Of a DNA stretch of 10,676 bases, positions 1 through 6,232 are shown one piece after another. The stretch is taken from assembly GCA_036505275.1 (NCBI GenBank), contig DASXTS010000470.1, positions 1 through 10,676 of the forward strand. Direction: 5' to 3'. The first letter of the stretch is position 1. Every line of letters starts with the position of its first letter. Position numbers and translations under genes: made by a program. A model generated the notes under the pieces. It searched no databases, was not told the origin of the DNA, and saw only the letters and a list, made by a program, of their open reading frames with translations. This stretch comes from DASXTS01 sp036505275 (GTDB lineage: Bacteria; Actinomycetota; Actinomycetes; Mycobacteriales; Pseudonocardiaceae).

Positions 1-704
1 ACCTGCGGTACTGCCTGGACCCCGACGCCGCCGGCCGCGACGCCGTCAAGGCCTACGAGAAACGCGAACTCTCGGTGGCGACCACGATCTACGGGATGGT
101 GGCCATCCAGGGCCTGTTGGATCCGGCCAGCGGCGCCACCGTGCTGGCCGCGGTGGACGCGCTGACCGACCCACCCCGCGACGACGACGCGCGCACCGCC
201 GGCCAACGCCGCGCCGACGCGCTGACCGAGCTGTGCCGGCGCGCCCTGGACGGTGGTGGGCTGCCGGAGGTGAACGGGGAGAAGCCGCACCTGCTGGTCA
301 CCCTGTCCTACGAGTCGCTGGTCGGGCAGTTGGGCGCGGGGCCGGCAAGCCTGAGTTGGGTGGGGCCGATCAGCGCCGCGGACGTGCGCATGTTGGCGTG
401 TGATTGCAGTGTGATTCCCGCGGTTTTGAACAGTGCGGGTGAGGTGCTGGACATTGGCCGCAAGACGAGGGTGTGGCCGATCGCGATCCGCCGGGCCATC
501 GAACTCCGGGACCGCACGTGCCAGTTCGCCGGGTGTGAGGTGCCGGCTCAGCATTGTGATATTCACCACAAACACCACTGGGCCGACGGTGGGCCGACGG
601 ATTACCACAATGGCGTGCTGGCTTGCCGGCATCATCACACTCAGGCGCACAAGTACCATGCCATCTTCCGAGCCGACCGCCGATTCACCGTCAACCGGAA
701 TTAA
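1..704 (+). CDS. DUF222 / HNH endonuclease (13E12 family), 5' end outside window
   Basis: The reading frame is open from base 3, before the first GTG at 75, so the gene begins outside the window and 233 residues are visible. The N-terminal part seen here is the end of a DUF222 domain. It includes the stretch 'GLLDPASGATVLAAVDAL', characteristic of the actinobacterial 13E12/DUF222 family. The C-terminal part (about 519-660) is an HNH nuclease module: paired Cys codons at 519 and 534, the His-rich 'DIHHKHHW' around 558-581, Asn in 'YHNGVL' near 609, and 'CRHHHTQAH' near 624-650. The HNH fold cuts DNA using a metal ion. Natural substrates of this family are mostly unknown, and copies are often numerous in one genome and may be mobile. 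The protein stops soon after the HNH motif, with tandem in-frame stops (TAA TAG), so the tail is short for the family. Domain assignment is from motifs; the role is not known. Confidence 0.93.
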   Translation, partial: LRYCLDPDAAGRDAVKAYEKRELSVATTIYGMVAIQGLLDPASGATVLAAVDALTDPPRDDDARTAGQRRADALTELCRRALDGGGLPEVNGEKPHLLVTLSYESLVGQLGAGPASLSWVGPISAADVRMLACDCSVIPAVLNSAGEVLDIGRKTRVWPIAIRRAIELRDRTCQFAGCEVPAQHCDIHHKHHWADGGPTDYHNGVLACRHHHTQAHKYHAIFRADRRFTVNRN

Positions 705-812
705 TAGACCACCCGATAGGCCGCACCATGCCAGACCTGCTGACGGCTGGCTGAAGATCGCTGCCGTGACCGACGGCGTGGACGCCGTGCTTGGCCAGGC
801 CTGATGCTGCCC
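705..812. other. Convergent intergenic spacer
   Basis: This spacer of about 108 bp separates the converging HNH and UPF0158 genes. Apart from a small dyad (773-788) I see no gene or promoter in it. Confidence 0.5.
773..788. terminator. Possible bidirectional terminator dyad
   Basis: The arms ACGGCGT (773-779) and ACGCCGT (782-788) are perfect inverted repeats separated by two bases. As RNA this could form a short GC stem once the innermost pairs open into a loop. It lies between two convergent genes, where a terminator is expected, but has no T-run on either side. It could be chance in GC-rich DNA. Confidence 0.3.
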
Positions 813-1748
813 CTAGGTCTGTACCGCCGACGCGGTGCCGACCAGCGGTCGAAGCTCGTACAGGTGCCGCTGGCCGCCCACCAGTTTCGGTCCGCCGAAC
901 GAGGTCAGCGCGGTAGCCAGGATCGCGAAGCCTGAGAAAGCCACCAGGCCGTCCGGTGCGTTGACCGCCGGGAGCACGACCCGCAGGTACACCGCGTGCG
1001 CGTCCGGCGCGGCGCTGACCGTCGCACTGACTTCCAGGCCCAATGAGGTCACCGCGACCTCCGGGTTCTGCACCTGGTGCCCGTCCACCTCGATCGACAC
1101 CACGGACCGGCCGGCCATCCCGGCGGTGTCAATCACACCGGTGACGCCCTTGCCGCTGATCTCGAAGTGGTTCGCCGACCCGCCTGCCACCGCGTCCTCC
1201 TCGTCGCCCGCAGTTCTGCCGATTGTGGCGACGGAAATCGTAGTGTCGCGGTCGCGCGACGGCGCCGTGCTCACGTCGGGCAGGTCGGGGTCGGGGTGCT
1301 CGCTCAGGAAGCGCATTGCGGCCGTCTCGTCGATCAGGGAGTTGTCGAGAAGCCACTCGACGGCGCGGCGCTGGGCGCGGACGTCGCGGAAGGTGTACCA
1401 CGCCGCCAGCAGGTGCGGATACTCGTCGTGCAGCTCGTCCTTGAACCGGCGGAAGGCGCCCCTGCCCTGCAGGGCTCTGGCCAGCCGGCGCCCGGCGCGC
1501 TCGTCGCGGATCTCCTCGGCGAAGTCGACCATGTCCCGGTACCAGACGTAGGACGGCAGTGGATCGATGCAGACCAGACCCTCCAGCTCGTCGAGGTCGA
1601 CCGGGTTCTGGCCATCGATGCCGGTCTCGGAGGTCCAGAGCAGGATATCCCCGCTGTCCGGGTTGATCAGCCAGCGGTGCTCGTAGTCGTTTTGGTCGGC
1701 TAACGCGTCGGCGATCTCGGCTAGGTCGAGAGTGTTCAGGTCGAGCAT
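813..1748 (-). CDS. UPF0158 family protein with extra C-terminal beta-rich domain
   Basis: This 311-residue protein has a UPF0158 domain at about residues 1-155. Evidence is the N-terminal 'EIADAL' helix, an acidic 'INPDSGDILLW' strand, and the family hallmark 'GRGAFRRFK' at 95-103 followed by 'WYTFRDVRA..AVEWL' at 117-133. UPF0158 proteins are usually under about 180 residues and have no established function. Residues about 170-311 are additional, rich in V/G/S/T with short predicted beta strands and a final 'GGQRHLYELRPLVGTA'. I do not recognise this part. The ATG at 1748 is chosen because the family homology begins there and an AAGGAG lies 12 nt upstream (1761-1766). The frame is open further upstream but would run into xthA. 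The stop of xthA is 19 nt upstream, so the two are probably co-transcribed and perhaps translationally coupled. No signal peptide or membrane segment is seen, so a cytoplasmic protein is likely. Confidence 0.85.
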   Translation of the reverse strand: MLDLNTLDLAEIADALADQNDYEHRWLINPDSGDILLWTSETGIDGQNPVDLDELEGLVCIDPLPSYVWYRDMVDFAEEIRDERAGRRLARALQGRGAFRRFKDELHDEYPHLLAAWYTFRDVRAQRRAVEWLLDNSLIDETAAMRFLSEHPDPDLPDVSTAPSRDRDTTISVATIGRTAGDEEDAVAGGSANHFEISGKGVTGVIDTAGMAGRSVVSIEVDGHQVQNPEVAVTSLGLEVSATVSAAPDAHAVYLRVVLPAVNAPDGLVAFSGFAILATALTSFGGPKLVGGQRHLYELRPLVGTASAVQT

Positions 1749-1767
1749 GGGTTGGTCTGGCTCCTTG

Positions 1768-2631
1768 TCACTGCGCCCGGCCAGCCGCCGTGGGCAGCGC
1801 AGCGGGTGCGGATGGTGGCGGCACCACGGGTCCGATGTCGCCGTCCGGGGAATGATCGAGATCGACGATGACCGGGGCGTGGTCGCTCGGCGCGGTGCCC
1901 TTGCGGGCGCGCCGGTCCACCCAGGCGGCGCGCACCCGCTGGGCGACCGGCGCGGTGGCCAGCACCAGGTCGATGCGCATGCCGAGATCCTGGTGGAACC
2001 GGCCGGCCCGGTATTCCCAGTAGGTGAACACGCGCTCGGTGGGCCATCGGTCTCGCAGCACATCGTGCAGGCCCAGAGCCTGCAGCCGGGCGAGCGCGGC
2101 CCGCTCCGGCTTGGTCACGTGAGTCTGGCCGAGGTAGGCCTGCGGATCGAACACGTCGGCGTCGGTGGGCGCGATGTTCATGTCGCCGCACACCACCGTG
2201 GCCCCCAAGGCGTCGTTCGACCCGAGCTGCTCGGCCAGCGCGTCGAGCCAGGCCAGCTTGTACCGGTAGTGGTCCGAGTCGGGCACCCGTCCGTTCGGCA
2301 CATACACCGAGGTCACTCGGATCCCGGCGCAGGTCGCGGCCACCGCGCGGGCCTCGGTGTCCGGGAACCCGGGCGCGCCGGCCAGCCCGGCCACGACGTC
2401 GTCCAGGCCCACCCTGGACAGGATCGCCACCCCGTTCCACTGCCCCTGACCGTGGGCGACGAATTCGTATCCCCGGCCGGCCAGCTGCGAGCCCAGTAGC
2501 TCGGCGAACGCATCATCGGAGAGCTTGGTCTCCTGCAGGCACAGCACGTCGGGGCGGCGCTGATCCAGCCAGGGCAGCAGCCGCGGCACCCGCTGCTTGA
2601 CCGAGTTGACATTCCAGGTGGCCAGCCGCAC
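1768..2631 (-). CDS. xthA: Exonuclease III (AP endonuclease, xthA-like)
   Basis: This 287-residue protein belongs to the Mg2+-dependent exonuclease III / endonuclease-exonuclease-phosphatase family. It incises DNA at abasic sites and removes 3' blocking groups in base-excision repair. The catalytic signature is complete: N7 in 'TWNVNS', E34 in 'LCLQETK', Y110 in 'SVYVPNG', D150 and N152 in 'GDMN', D221 in 'MRIDLVL', and the D250-H251 pair in 'SDHAPV'. The 'FTYWEYRAGRF..D.GMRID' block (202-221) is typical of exonuclease III rather than of other family members. The start is GTG at 2631; residues align with the family N-terminus from the second codon. No strong Shine-Dalgarno is visible before it. 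Residues after about 258 form a Pro/Ala-rich tail that the family does not need. It lies between the antiporter and UPF0158 genes on the same strand. Confidence 0.95.
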   Translation of the reverse strand: MRLATWNVNSVKQRVPRLLPWLDQRRPDVLCLQETKLSDDAFAELLGSQLAGRGYEFVAHGQGQWNGVAILSRVGLDDVVAGLAGAPGFPDTEARAVAATCAGIRVTSVYVPNGRVPDSDHYRYKLAWLDALAEQLGSNDALGATVVCGDMNIAPTDADVFDPQAYLGQTHVTKPERAALARLQALGLHDVLRDRWPTERVFTYWEYRAGRFHQDLGMRIDLVLATAPVAQRVRAAWVDRRARKGTAPSDHAPVIVDLDHSPDGDIGPVVPPPSAPAALPTAAGRAQ

Positions 2632-2646
2632 CGGTCCACGGTAGTC

Positions 2647-2678
2647 CCGACCGGCGCGATAGGCGCGATACCGGTCGG
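2647..2678 (-). repeat. Hairpin with tandem 9-bp repeat between antiporter and xthA
   Basis: Read on the minus strand, two exact copies of TATCGCGCC (2662-2670 and 2653-2661) overlap the interval between perfect 8-bp arms, CCGACCGG (2671-2678) and CCGGTCGG (2647-2654). The structure falls in the 53-nt gap after the antiporter stop and before the xthA GTG. It could be an attenuating or processing stem, or a chance feature of GC-rich DNA. No T-run follows it. Confidence 0.4.
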
Positions 2679-2684
2679 CACCCG

Positions 2685-3977
2685 CTAGGCGGGCTGCGGC
2701 GAACGGCCGATGACGTCAGCCGGCCGCGGGGTGGACGGCCGCAGCAGCCGGAGTGCGGCGGCCGGGAAGACCAGCACGGAGAGCAGGCCGGCGCATACCA
2801 GCGCGGTCGCCGTCACCGGCGTCAGCAGGCCGATCAGCAGGCCGATCTGGCTCGCCGTGACGATGAACGGCAGCGACGTGGCCTGCAGCAGGCCGGCCGC
2901 CAGCGCGGCCCGGCGACCGACGGTCCCGGCGTAGAGCAGCGCGGGCACGCCGCGTGCGAGCAATAGGGCCAGCAGGAACAGCGGCACGCGCAGCGCCGCG
3001 GACGGGCTGGCGACCAGCCCGTGCAGGTCCAGCCGCAGGCCGCTGGTGACGAAGAAGACCGGGATGACGAAGCCGTAGCCGATCGCCTCCAGCTTGAGCC
3101 TGAACCGCGGGTGCGTGCTGGTGTCGCGGTCGACCATGCCGACCACGGCGCCGGCCAGGAACGCGCCGAGGATGCTCTCCAGGCCGAAGCCGCGGGCCAG
3201 CACCACGAAAGCAACGAGCAGCACCACGGCGGCGCGCACCCGGATCTCGGCGGTGGTGTCCTGCAGCCGCACCAGCACCCCGCCCAACCGCCGCCACCGG
3301 CCGGCCAGCGACACCACCACGGCGGTGATCACCACCAGCGCGCCGAATACGGCCAGCAACACGAGCCGGCGGCCGGTGCTCGCCTCGGACGCGGAGAACA
3401 GCAGCGACAGCAGCACGACGGCGGCGAAGTCGGCCACCGAGGACGCGGCGATCGTCGCCTGGCCGACCGCGCTGCCCACCATGCCCGCGTCCTTGAGCAC
3501 CGGCACCACCAGGCCGAGCGACGTCGCGGACAGCGTGATCGCCAGCAGCAGCGGGCTGCGCACCCAGCCGGCCGCGGCGAACCCCAGCCCGGCCGCCACC
3601 CCGATGGCCAGCGTGACCAGGTAGCCGAGTACGGCCAGCCGGAGCAGGCGCCCGCGCAGGGCCTGCACATCGATCTCCAGGCCGGCCAGGAACAGCAGGA
3701 ACGCCAGCCCGAGCAGGGACACGATCTGCACCGGCAGGTCGACAGCCACCAGCCCGAGCCCGGACGGTCCGACCGCCACCCCGGCGACGATCTCCAGTAC
3801 CACCGCTGGCACCCGCAGCGTCGGCGGGACCAGCGCGATCAGCAACGGCGCGAGCAGCGCGATGGCCACCACCGCGAACAGGTTGACGAACTCGACCTCC
3901 GGAATGACCCGCAGTGTCCCGGTGGCCGCAGGCGTTACTCGGGTAGGGTTGCCCAGTCTCGCCAAGGAGCAGCCCAT
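2685..3977 (-). CDS. CPA2-family cation:proton antiporter (Kef/NapA type)
   Basis: This integral membrane protein exchanges monovalent cations (Na+ or K+) for protons, family PF00999. About twelve hydrophobic segments fill the sequence. Diagnostic pieces in order are 'VVLEIVAGVAVGPSGLG' (TM2), 'LLFLAGLEID' (TM3 end), 'SATSLGLVVPVLKD', a single Asp in 'SSVADFAAVV' (candidate ion-binding position), 'ILGAFLAGAVVGM', and 'FVIPVFFVTSGLRLDL'. There is no C-terminal TrkA-N/RCK domain, so gating by nucleotide is not indicated. The start is uncertain. The only upstream ATG that does not run far into the divergent gene is at 3977, giving 430 residues. Family similarity begins only near 3896-3905 ('IPEVEFVNLF'), where no ATG, GTG or TTG exists in frame; the next are GTGs at 3872 and 3869, inside TM1. 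A GGAGG at 3896-3900 has no canonical start at proper spacing. xthA follows 53 nt downstream. Confidence 0.88.
   Translation of the reverse strand: MGCSLARLGNPTRVTPAATGTLRVIPEVEFVNLFAVVAIALLAPLLIALVPPTLRVPAVVLEIVAGVAVGPSGLGLVAVDLPVQIVSLLGLAFLLFLAGLEIDVQALRGRLLRLAVLGYLVTLAIGVAAGLGFAAAGWVRSPLLLAITLSATSLGLVVPVLKDAGMVGSAVGQATIAASSVADFAAVVLLSLLFSASEASTGRRLVLLAVFGALVVITAVVVSLAGRWRRLGGVLVRLQDTTAEIRVRAAVVLLVAFVVLARGFGLESILGAFLAGAVVGMVDRDTSTHPRFRLKLEAIGYGFVIPVFFVTSGLRLDLHGLVASPSAALRVPLFLLALLLARGVPALLYAGTVGRRAALAAGLLQATSLPFIVTASQIGLLIGLLTPVTATALVCAGLLSVLVFPAAALRLLRPSTPRPADVIGRSPQPA
3944..3949 (+). promoter_or_regulatory. Candidate -10 element for the methyltransferase gene
   Basis: TAGGGT fits the loose actinobacterial -10 pattern TANNNT and lies 27 nt before the proposed ATT start. 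No convincing -35 is seen at the usual distance. Weak call. Confidence 0.2.
3964..3969 (+). promoter_or_regulatory. Shine-Dalgarno AAGGAG deciding the methyltransferase start
   Basis: AAGGAG is followed by six bases and then ATT ACG CTG. The spacing is ideal for an ATT at 3976 and long (12 nt) for a CTG at 3982. No ATG or GTG lies at a suitable distance downstream in this frame. Confidence 0.55.
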
Positions 3978-4770
3978 TACGCTGAGTGCCGAGTCGATCG
4001 TGACCAAGCTTCGGGCCGCCGGCTGCGTGTTCGCTGAGGACGAGGCCCGGTTGCTCGTCGAGGCCGCGCGCACGCCGGCCGACCTCGCCGCCATGGTCGA
4101 TCGCCGCGCCGCCGGCACGCCACTGGAGCATGTCCTCGGTTGGGCGCAGTTCTGCGGGCTGCGGATCGTGATCGAGCCCGGCGTTTTCGTACCTCGCCGT
4201 CGCACCGAGTTCCTCGTCGAGCAGGCCGCCGCCGTCGCCCGATCGACCACCGCCGCCGGTCGCCCGACCGTCGTGGTCGACCTGTGCTGCGGCTGCGGGG
4301 CGGTGGGAGCTGCACTGTTCGCCGCGCTCGGCCAGCTCGAGCTGCACGCCGTCGATATCGACCCCGCCGCGGTCCACTGCGCCCGGCGCAATCTCGCCGC
4401 CACCGACGCCACCGTCTACGAAGGCGACCTGTACCACCCGCTGCCCGAGACGCTGCACGACCGGATCGACGTTCTGGTCGCCAACGCGCCCTACGTGCCA
4501 ACCGAGGCCATCGGCATGATGCCGCCCGAGGCGCGCCTGCACGAGCCCCGGGTCGCGCTCGACGGCGGTCGCGACGGGCTCGACGTGCTGCGCCGGGTCG
4601 TCGCCGCCGCGCCGCAGTGGCTCGCCCCCGGCGGCCACCTCCTGGTCGAGACCGGCCGGCTCCAGGCGCCCCAGCTGCTCGACGACGCCGTGCAGGTCGG
4701 GCTACTTCCGTGGGTCGCCAGCTTGGACGAACTCAACGCCACCGTGGTCATCGCAAACCGGCCCCGCTGA
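3976..4770 (+). CDS. PrmC-related class I SAM methyltransferase (putative protein-glutamine N5-methyltransferase)
   Basis: The protein has 264 residues from ATT and resembles the actinobacterial PrmC-related family (I recall TIGR03704), whose substrate is unknown. PrmC/HemK proteins methylate the Gln of the GGQ motif in release factors. An N-terminal helical segment (1-55) precedes 'VFVPRRRTEFLVE' (70-82, the PrmC IPRxxTE region). SAM motif I is 'VDLCCGCGAVGAAL' (101-114), an acidic 'AVDIDP' loop follows (125-130), and 'VANAPYVP' (168-175) sits where PrmC has NPPY. The Ala in place of the first Pro (N170-A-P-Y173) may mark a distinct subfamily. The C-terminal 'PEARLHEPRVALDGG.DGLDVLRRV' matches the HemK family. 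Upstream alternatives are TTG at 3949 and ATG at 3862, but the latter runs far into the divergent antiporter gene. ATT is preferred because of the well-placed AAGGAG. Expressed alone, divergent from the antiporter. Confidence 0.88.
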   Translation: MTLSAESIVTKLRAAGCVFAEDEARLLVEAARTPADLAAMVDRRAAGTPLEHVLGWAQFCGLRIVIEPGVFVPRRRTEFLVEQAAAVARSTTAAGRPTVVVDLCCGCGAVGAALFAALGQLELHAVDIDPAAVHCARRNLAATDATVYEGDLYHPLPETLHDRIDVLVANAPYVPTEAIGMMPPEARLHEPRVALDGGRDGLDVLRRVVAAAPQWLAPGGHLLVETGRLQAPQLLDDAVQVGLLPWVASLDELNATVVIANRPR

Positions 4771-4890
4771 CCCCGCGAGGGTGGTCGAGTCGCCAGGGAG
4801 TCCAGCGGCCCGGCCGAGCATGTCGGTGCTGACGCCGAGAAGCCGATGACCATGCGGTTGGATGAGAGCCGGACAGACCTACCGCAGGTC
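4771..4890 (+). other. Intergenic stretch before the DUF899 relic
   Basis: I see no convincing gene, hairpin or promoter here. If the DUF899 gene was once complete, its N-terminal two thirds (including the thioredoxin-like Cys region) should be here, but nothing recognisable remains and the space is far too short. Confidence 0.4.
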
Positions 4891-5075
4891 GTGGTTCAAC
4901 TGCGATATTCACGCCACCCAGGACGAGAATACGGCGACCCCTACGCCGCGTAGCGTCATTCTACCGGGAGGGCGACGACGTCTACGCACACCTATTCCAC
5001 CTATGAGCGGGCCTCGACCTGCTGGTCGGCAGCTACAGCTACCTCGACCTGACCCCGTTCGGCCGGCCCAAGCAC
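4890..5075 (+). pseudogene. Decayed DUF899 (thioredoxin-like) gene fragment with frameshifts
   Basis: Four pieces in correct order match the C-terminal half of DUF899 proteins but sit in changing frames. They are 'FNCDIHATQDE' at 4895-4927 (family FNYDFHV-like), 'SVFYREGDDVY' at 4952-4985 if one base near 4958 is skipped, 'HTYSTYERG' from 4987, and 'LDLLVGSYSYLDLTPFGR' at 5013-5066. A base is gained near 4986 and lost again near 5011. The compensated frame contains a TGA at about 5001-5003. The sequence after 'LTPFGR' runs into the 3' end of the opposite-strand Excalibur gene. The N-terminal part of the family is missing. Identification is from remembered family motifs (HTYSTYxRG, YLDLTPxGR) and not from a search. 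This is a broken gene and is not expected to make protein. Boundaries are approximate. Confidence 0.68.
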
Positions 5076-5110
5076 ATCAGCGGGTTCCGGCGTGGGCCGA
5101 CGTCCGCAAG

Positions 5111-5938
5111 TCACCGGCTCTCGCAGCCGATGCCGTCGTGGTCGGCGTCGAATCCATGCGGATCGGGGGACAGCACCGCGAAATTCCGGTAGGAAATTTC
5201 GCCGCAGTCAAGATCCGGCGGCGGAGAGGGAATACACACCGTCGGATACGCCGGATCGCACCGGTCTTGCATCGGCGGCGCAGTGGATGGCGGCTGATGC
5301 GGTACCGCCGCCGCCGTCGTCGTTCGCGGCGCGGGTGCGGGTGTGGTTGGTGGCCCCGTGGTCGGCTTCGAGGTCGGCGGCCGTGCCGTTGTCGTGACTT
5401 CAGTCGCTGGACTCGGCTGCGCAATCGCCGTCGTCGTTGTGCTTTTCGTTGCCGGCGCGACGGATGTGGTCGTGGTTGCCGTAGCCGGCGCCACGGAGGT
5501 GGTCGTGGTTGCCGTGGCCGGCAGCGCGGCAGCGGGCCCGGCAGACGGCGTCGGTGCCAGCGCGCCACCGATCAGCAGCAAGATGACTCCCGCGGCCGTG
5601 ACCGCACCGCCGGCGGACCGGCTCCTCAGCCAGGCCCACTTCGCCGTGCCGCGCAGCACCGCCGCCAGACCAATTACCAGCAACGGCAAGCCAGCCATCA
5701 GGAGAAACCCTGCCAAGCCTCCCGATGCCGCGCCGCTCACCAGCAACAGCAGCCACACCACCGCGGCCGCCACCCGCACAGCCGCCAGGCTCGACGCCGG
5801 CAGTCCGTCATCCATCCACAGCCGCCATTCCGGCGGAGCCGGCGGCCACGACGGATCGGGCAGCCAACCAGGTGGCGGCTGCCAGGCTTTCGGCGGCGGA
5901 GGCCAGTTCGGCGGAGGATTGAAGCGTCGCGTCACCAA
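5111..5938 (-). CDS. Membrane protein with Thr-rich linker and C-terminal Excalibur calcium-binding motif
   Basis: This 275-residue protein starts with a Trp/Pro-rich cytoplasmic stretch (7-41, 'PPPGWLPDPSWPPAPPEW'). Three hydrophobic helices follow (about 54-73, 74-95, 109-128). A low-complexity T/A/P linker (129-222) includes an 11-residue tandem repeat (ATATTTTSVAP type). The C-terminus carries 'CDPAYPTVCIP' (227-237), 'DLDCGEI' (242-248) and the Excalibur motif 'DADHDGIGCE' (264-273). Four Cys (227, 235, 245, 272) could pair outside the cell. Excalibur domains (PF05901) bind calcium by an EF-hand-like DxDxDG loop and are usually extracellular; the linker probably presents the domain beyond the membrane or wall. 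The start is TTG at 5938 or GTG at 5935, because a stop lies six bases upstream of the TTG in frame. Only a weak GGTGAT is seen as ribosome site. Specific function unknown. Confidence 0.85.
   Translation of the reverse strand: MVTRRFNPPPNWPPPPKAWQPPPGWLPDPSWPPAPPEWRLWMDDGLPASSLAAVRVAAAVVWLLLLVSGAASGGLAGFLLMAGLPLLVIGLAAVLRGTAKWAWLRSRSAGGAVTAAGVILLLIGGALAPTPSAGPAAALPATATTTTSVAPATATTTTSVAPATKSTTTTAIAQPSPATEVTTTARPPTSKPTTGPPTTPAPAPRTTTAAAVPHQPPSTAPPMQDRCDPAYPTVCIPSPPPDLDCGEISYRNFAVLSPDPHGFDADHDGIGCESR
5451..5516 (-). repeat. 33-bp tandem repeat, two near-identical copies
   Basis: Copies at 5451-5483 and 5484-5516 differ at only three positions or so, and each encodes 11 residues of the Thr-rich linker of the Excalibur protein. 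A shorter, more diverged Thr-codon run lies at about 5429-5450. Such in-frame repeats change copy number by slippage and would alter linker length without breaking the frame. Confidence 0.85.
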
Positions 5939-6120
5939 TGATCACCATTACCGGTAGCTGTCTTCGGATTTGCCACCTCGGTATCCGGTGCGCAGCGATC
6001 GAAGTTACCGGTCGTGACCATCAATCACCCGGAACGGTGGATGATCCCAATATCGAAATCAGGAAGCTGGGGCGGCGCGCGCCCCCAACCGTGCCATGAT
6101 AACGATCTAGGACTCGCTGG

Positions 6121-6223
6121 CCCACTTTGCTCTGAGAGCCGATTGGCAGCGAGATTGACCTGCGGCTTTCCGCCGTGACCTGCGCTTTTGTGGGTTGCCG
6201 GCTGGCTCTCAGAGAAGAGTGGG
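6121..6223. mobile_element. 103-bp inverted-repeat element with internal direct repeats (MITE-like)
   Basis: The arms at 6121-6148 and 6196-6223 are imperfect 28-bp inverted repeats (about 22 of 28 positions match). They share CCCACT at the outer end and an uninterrupted CTCTGAGAGCC core. The 47-bp middle contains two copies of TGACCTGCG (from 6156 and 6176), followed by GCTTT and CTTTT respectively, 20 bp apart. It encodes nothing. The layout fits a miniature transposable element or the remains of an insertion sequence end pair. No clear target-site duplication flanks it. As RNA it would form a long hairpin and could help stop transcription from the ABC operon. Confidence 0.45.
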
Positions 6224-6232
6224 TCGACAAGA

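Noticed and set aside
1749..2063. Longer start for the UPF0158 protein (upstream in-frame extension to 2063)
   Set aside because: The extension overlaps the conserved 3' part of the exonuclease III gene in another frame and is Pro/Arg/Ser-rich. The ATG at 1748 has an AAGGAG and matches the family N-terminus.
4079..4412. Antiporter start at 4412
   Set aside because: The extra residues are low-complexity and antisense to the SAM-binding core of the methyltransferase, with no membrane segment or homology.
2716..4638. 640-codon minus-strand open frame overlapping the antiporter and methyltransferase
   Set aside because: Composition is Arg/Gly/Ala-rich without any motif, and it is an out-of-frame shadow of the antiporter, which has proper membrane segments.
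5429..5516. Direct repeats considered as a CRISPR array
   Set aside because: The units are contiguous with no spacers and encode an in-frame Thr-rich linker.
4862..5941. Long plus-strand open frame of 359 codons across the Excalibur gene
   Set aside because: The product is almost pure Arg/Gln/Pro low complexity, antisense to a protein with clear membrane helices and a domain. Only its first residues (FNCDIHATQDE) are meaningful, as part of the DUF899 relic.
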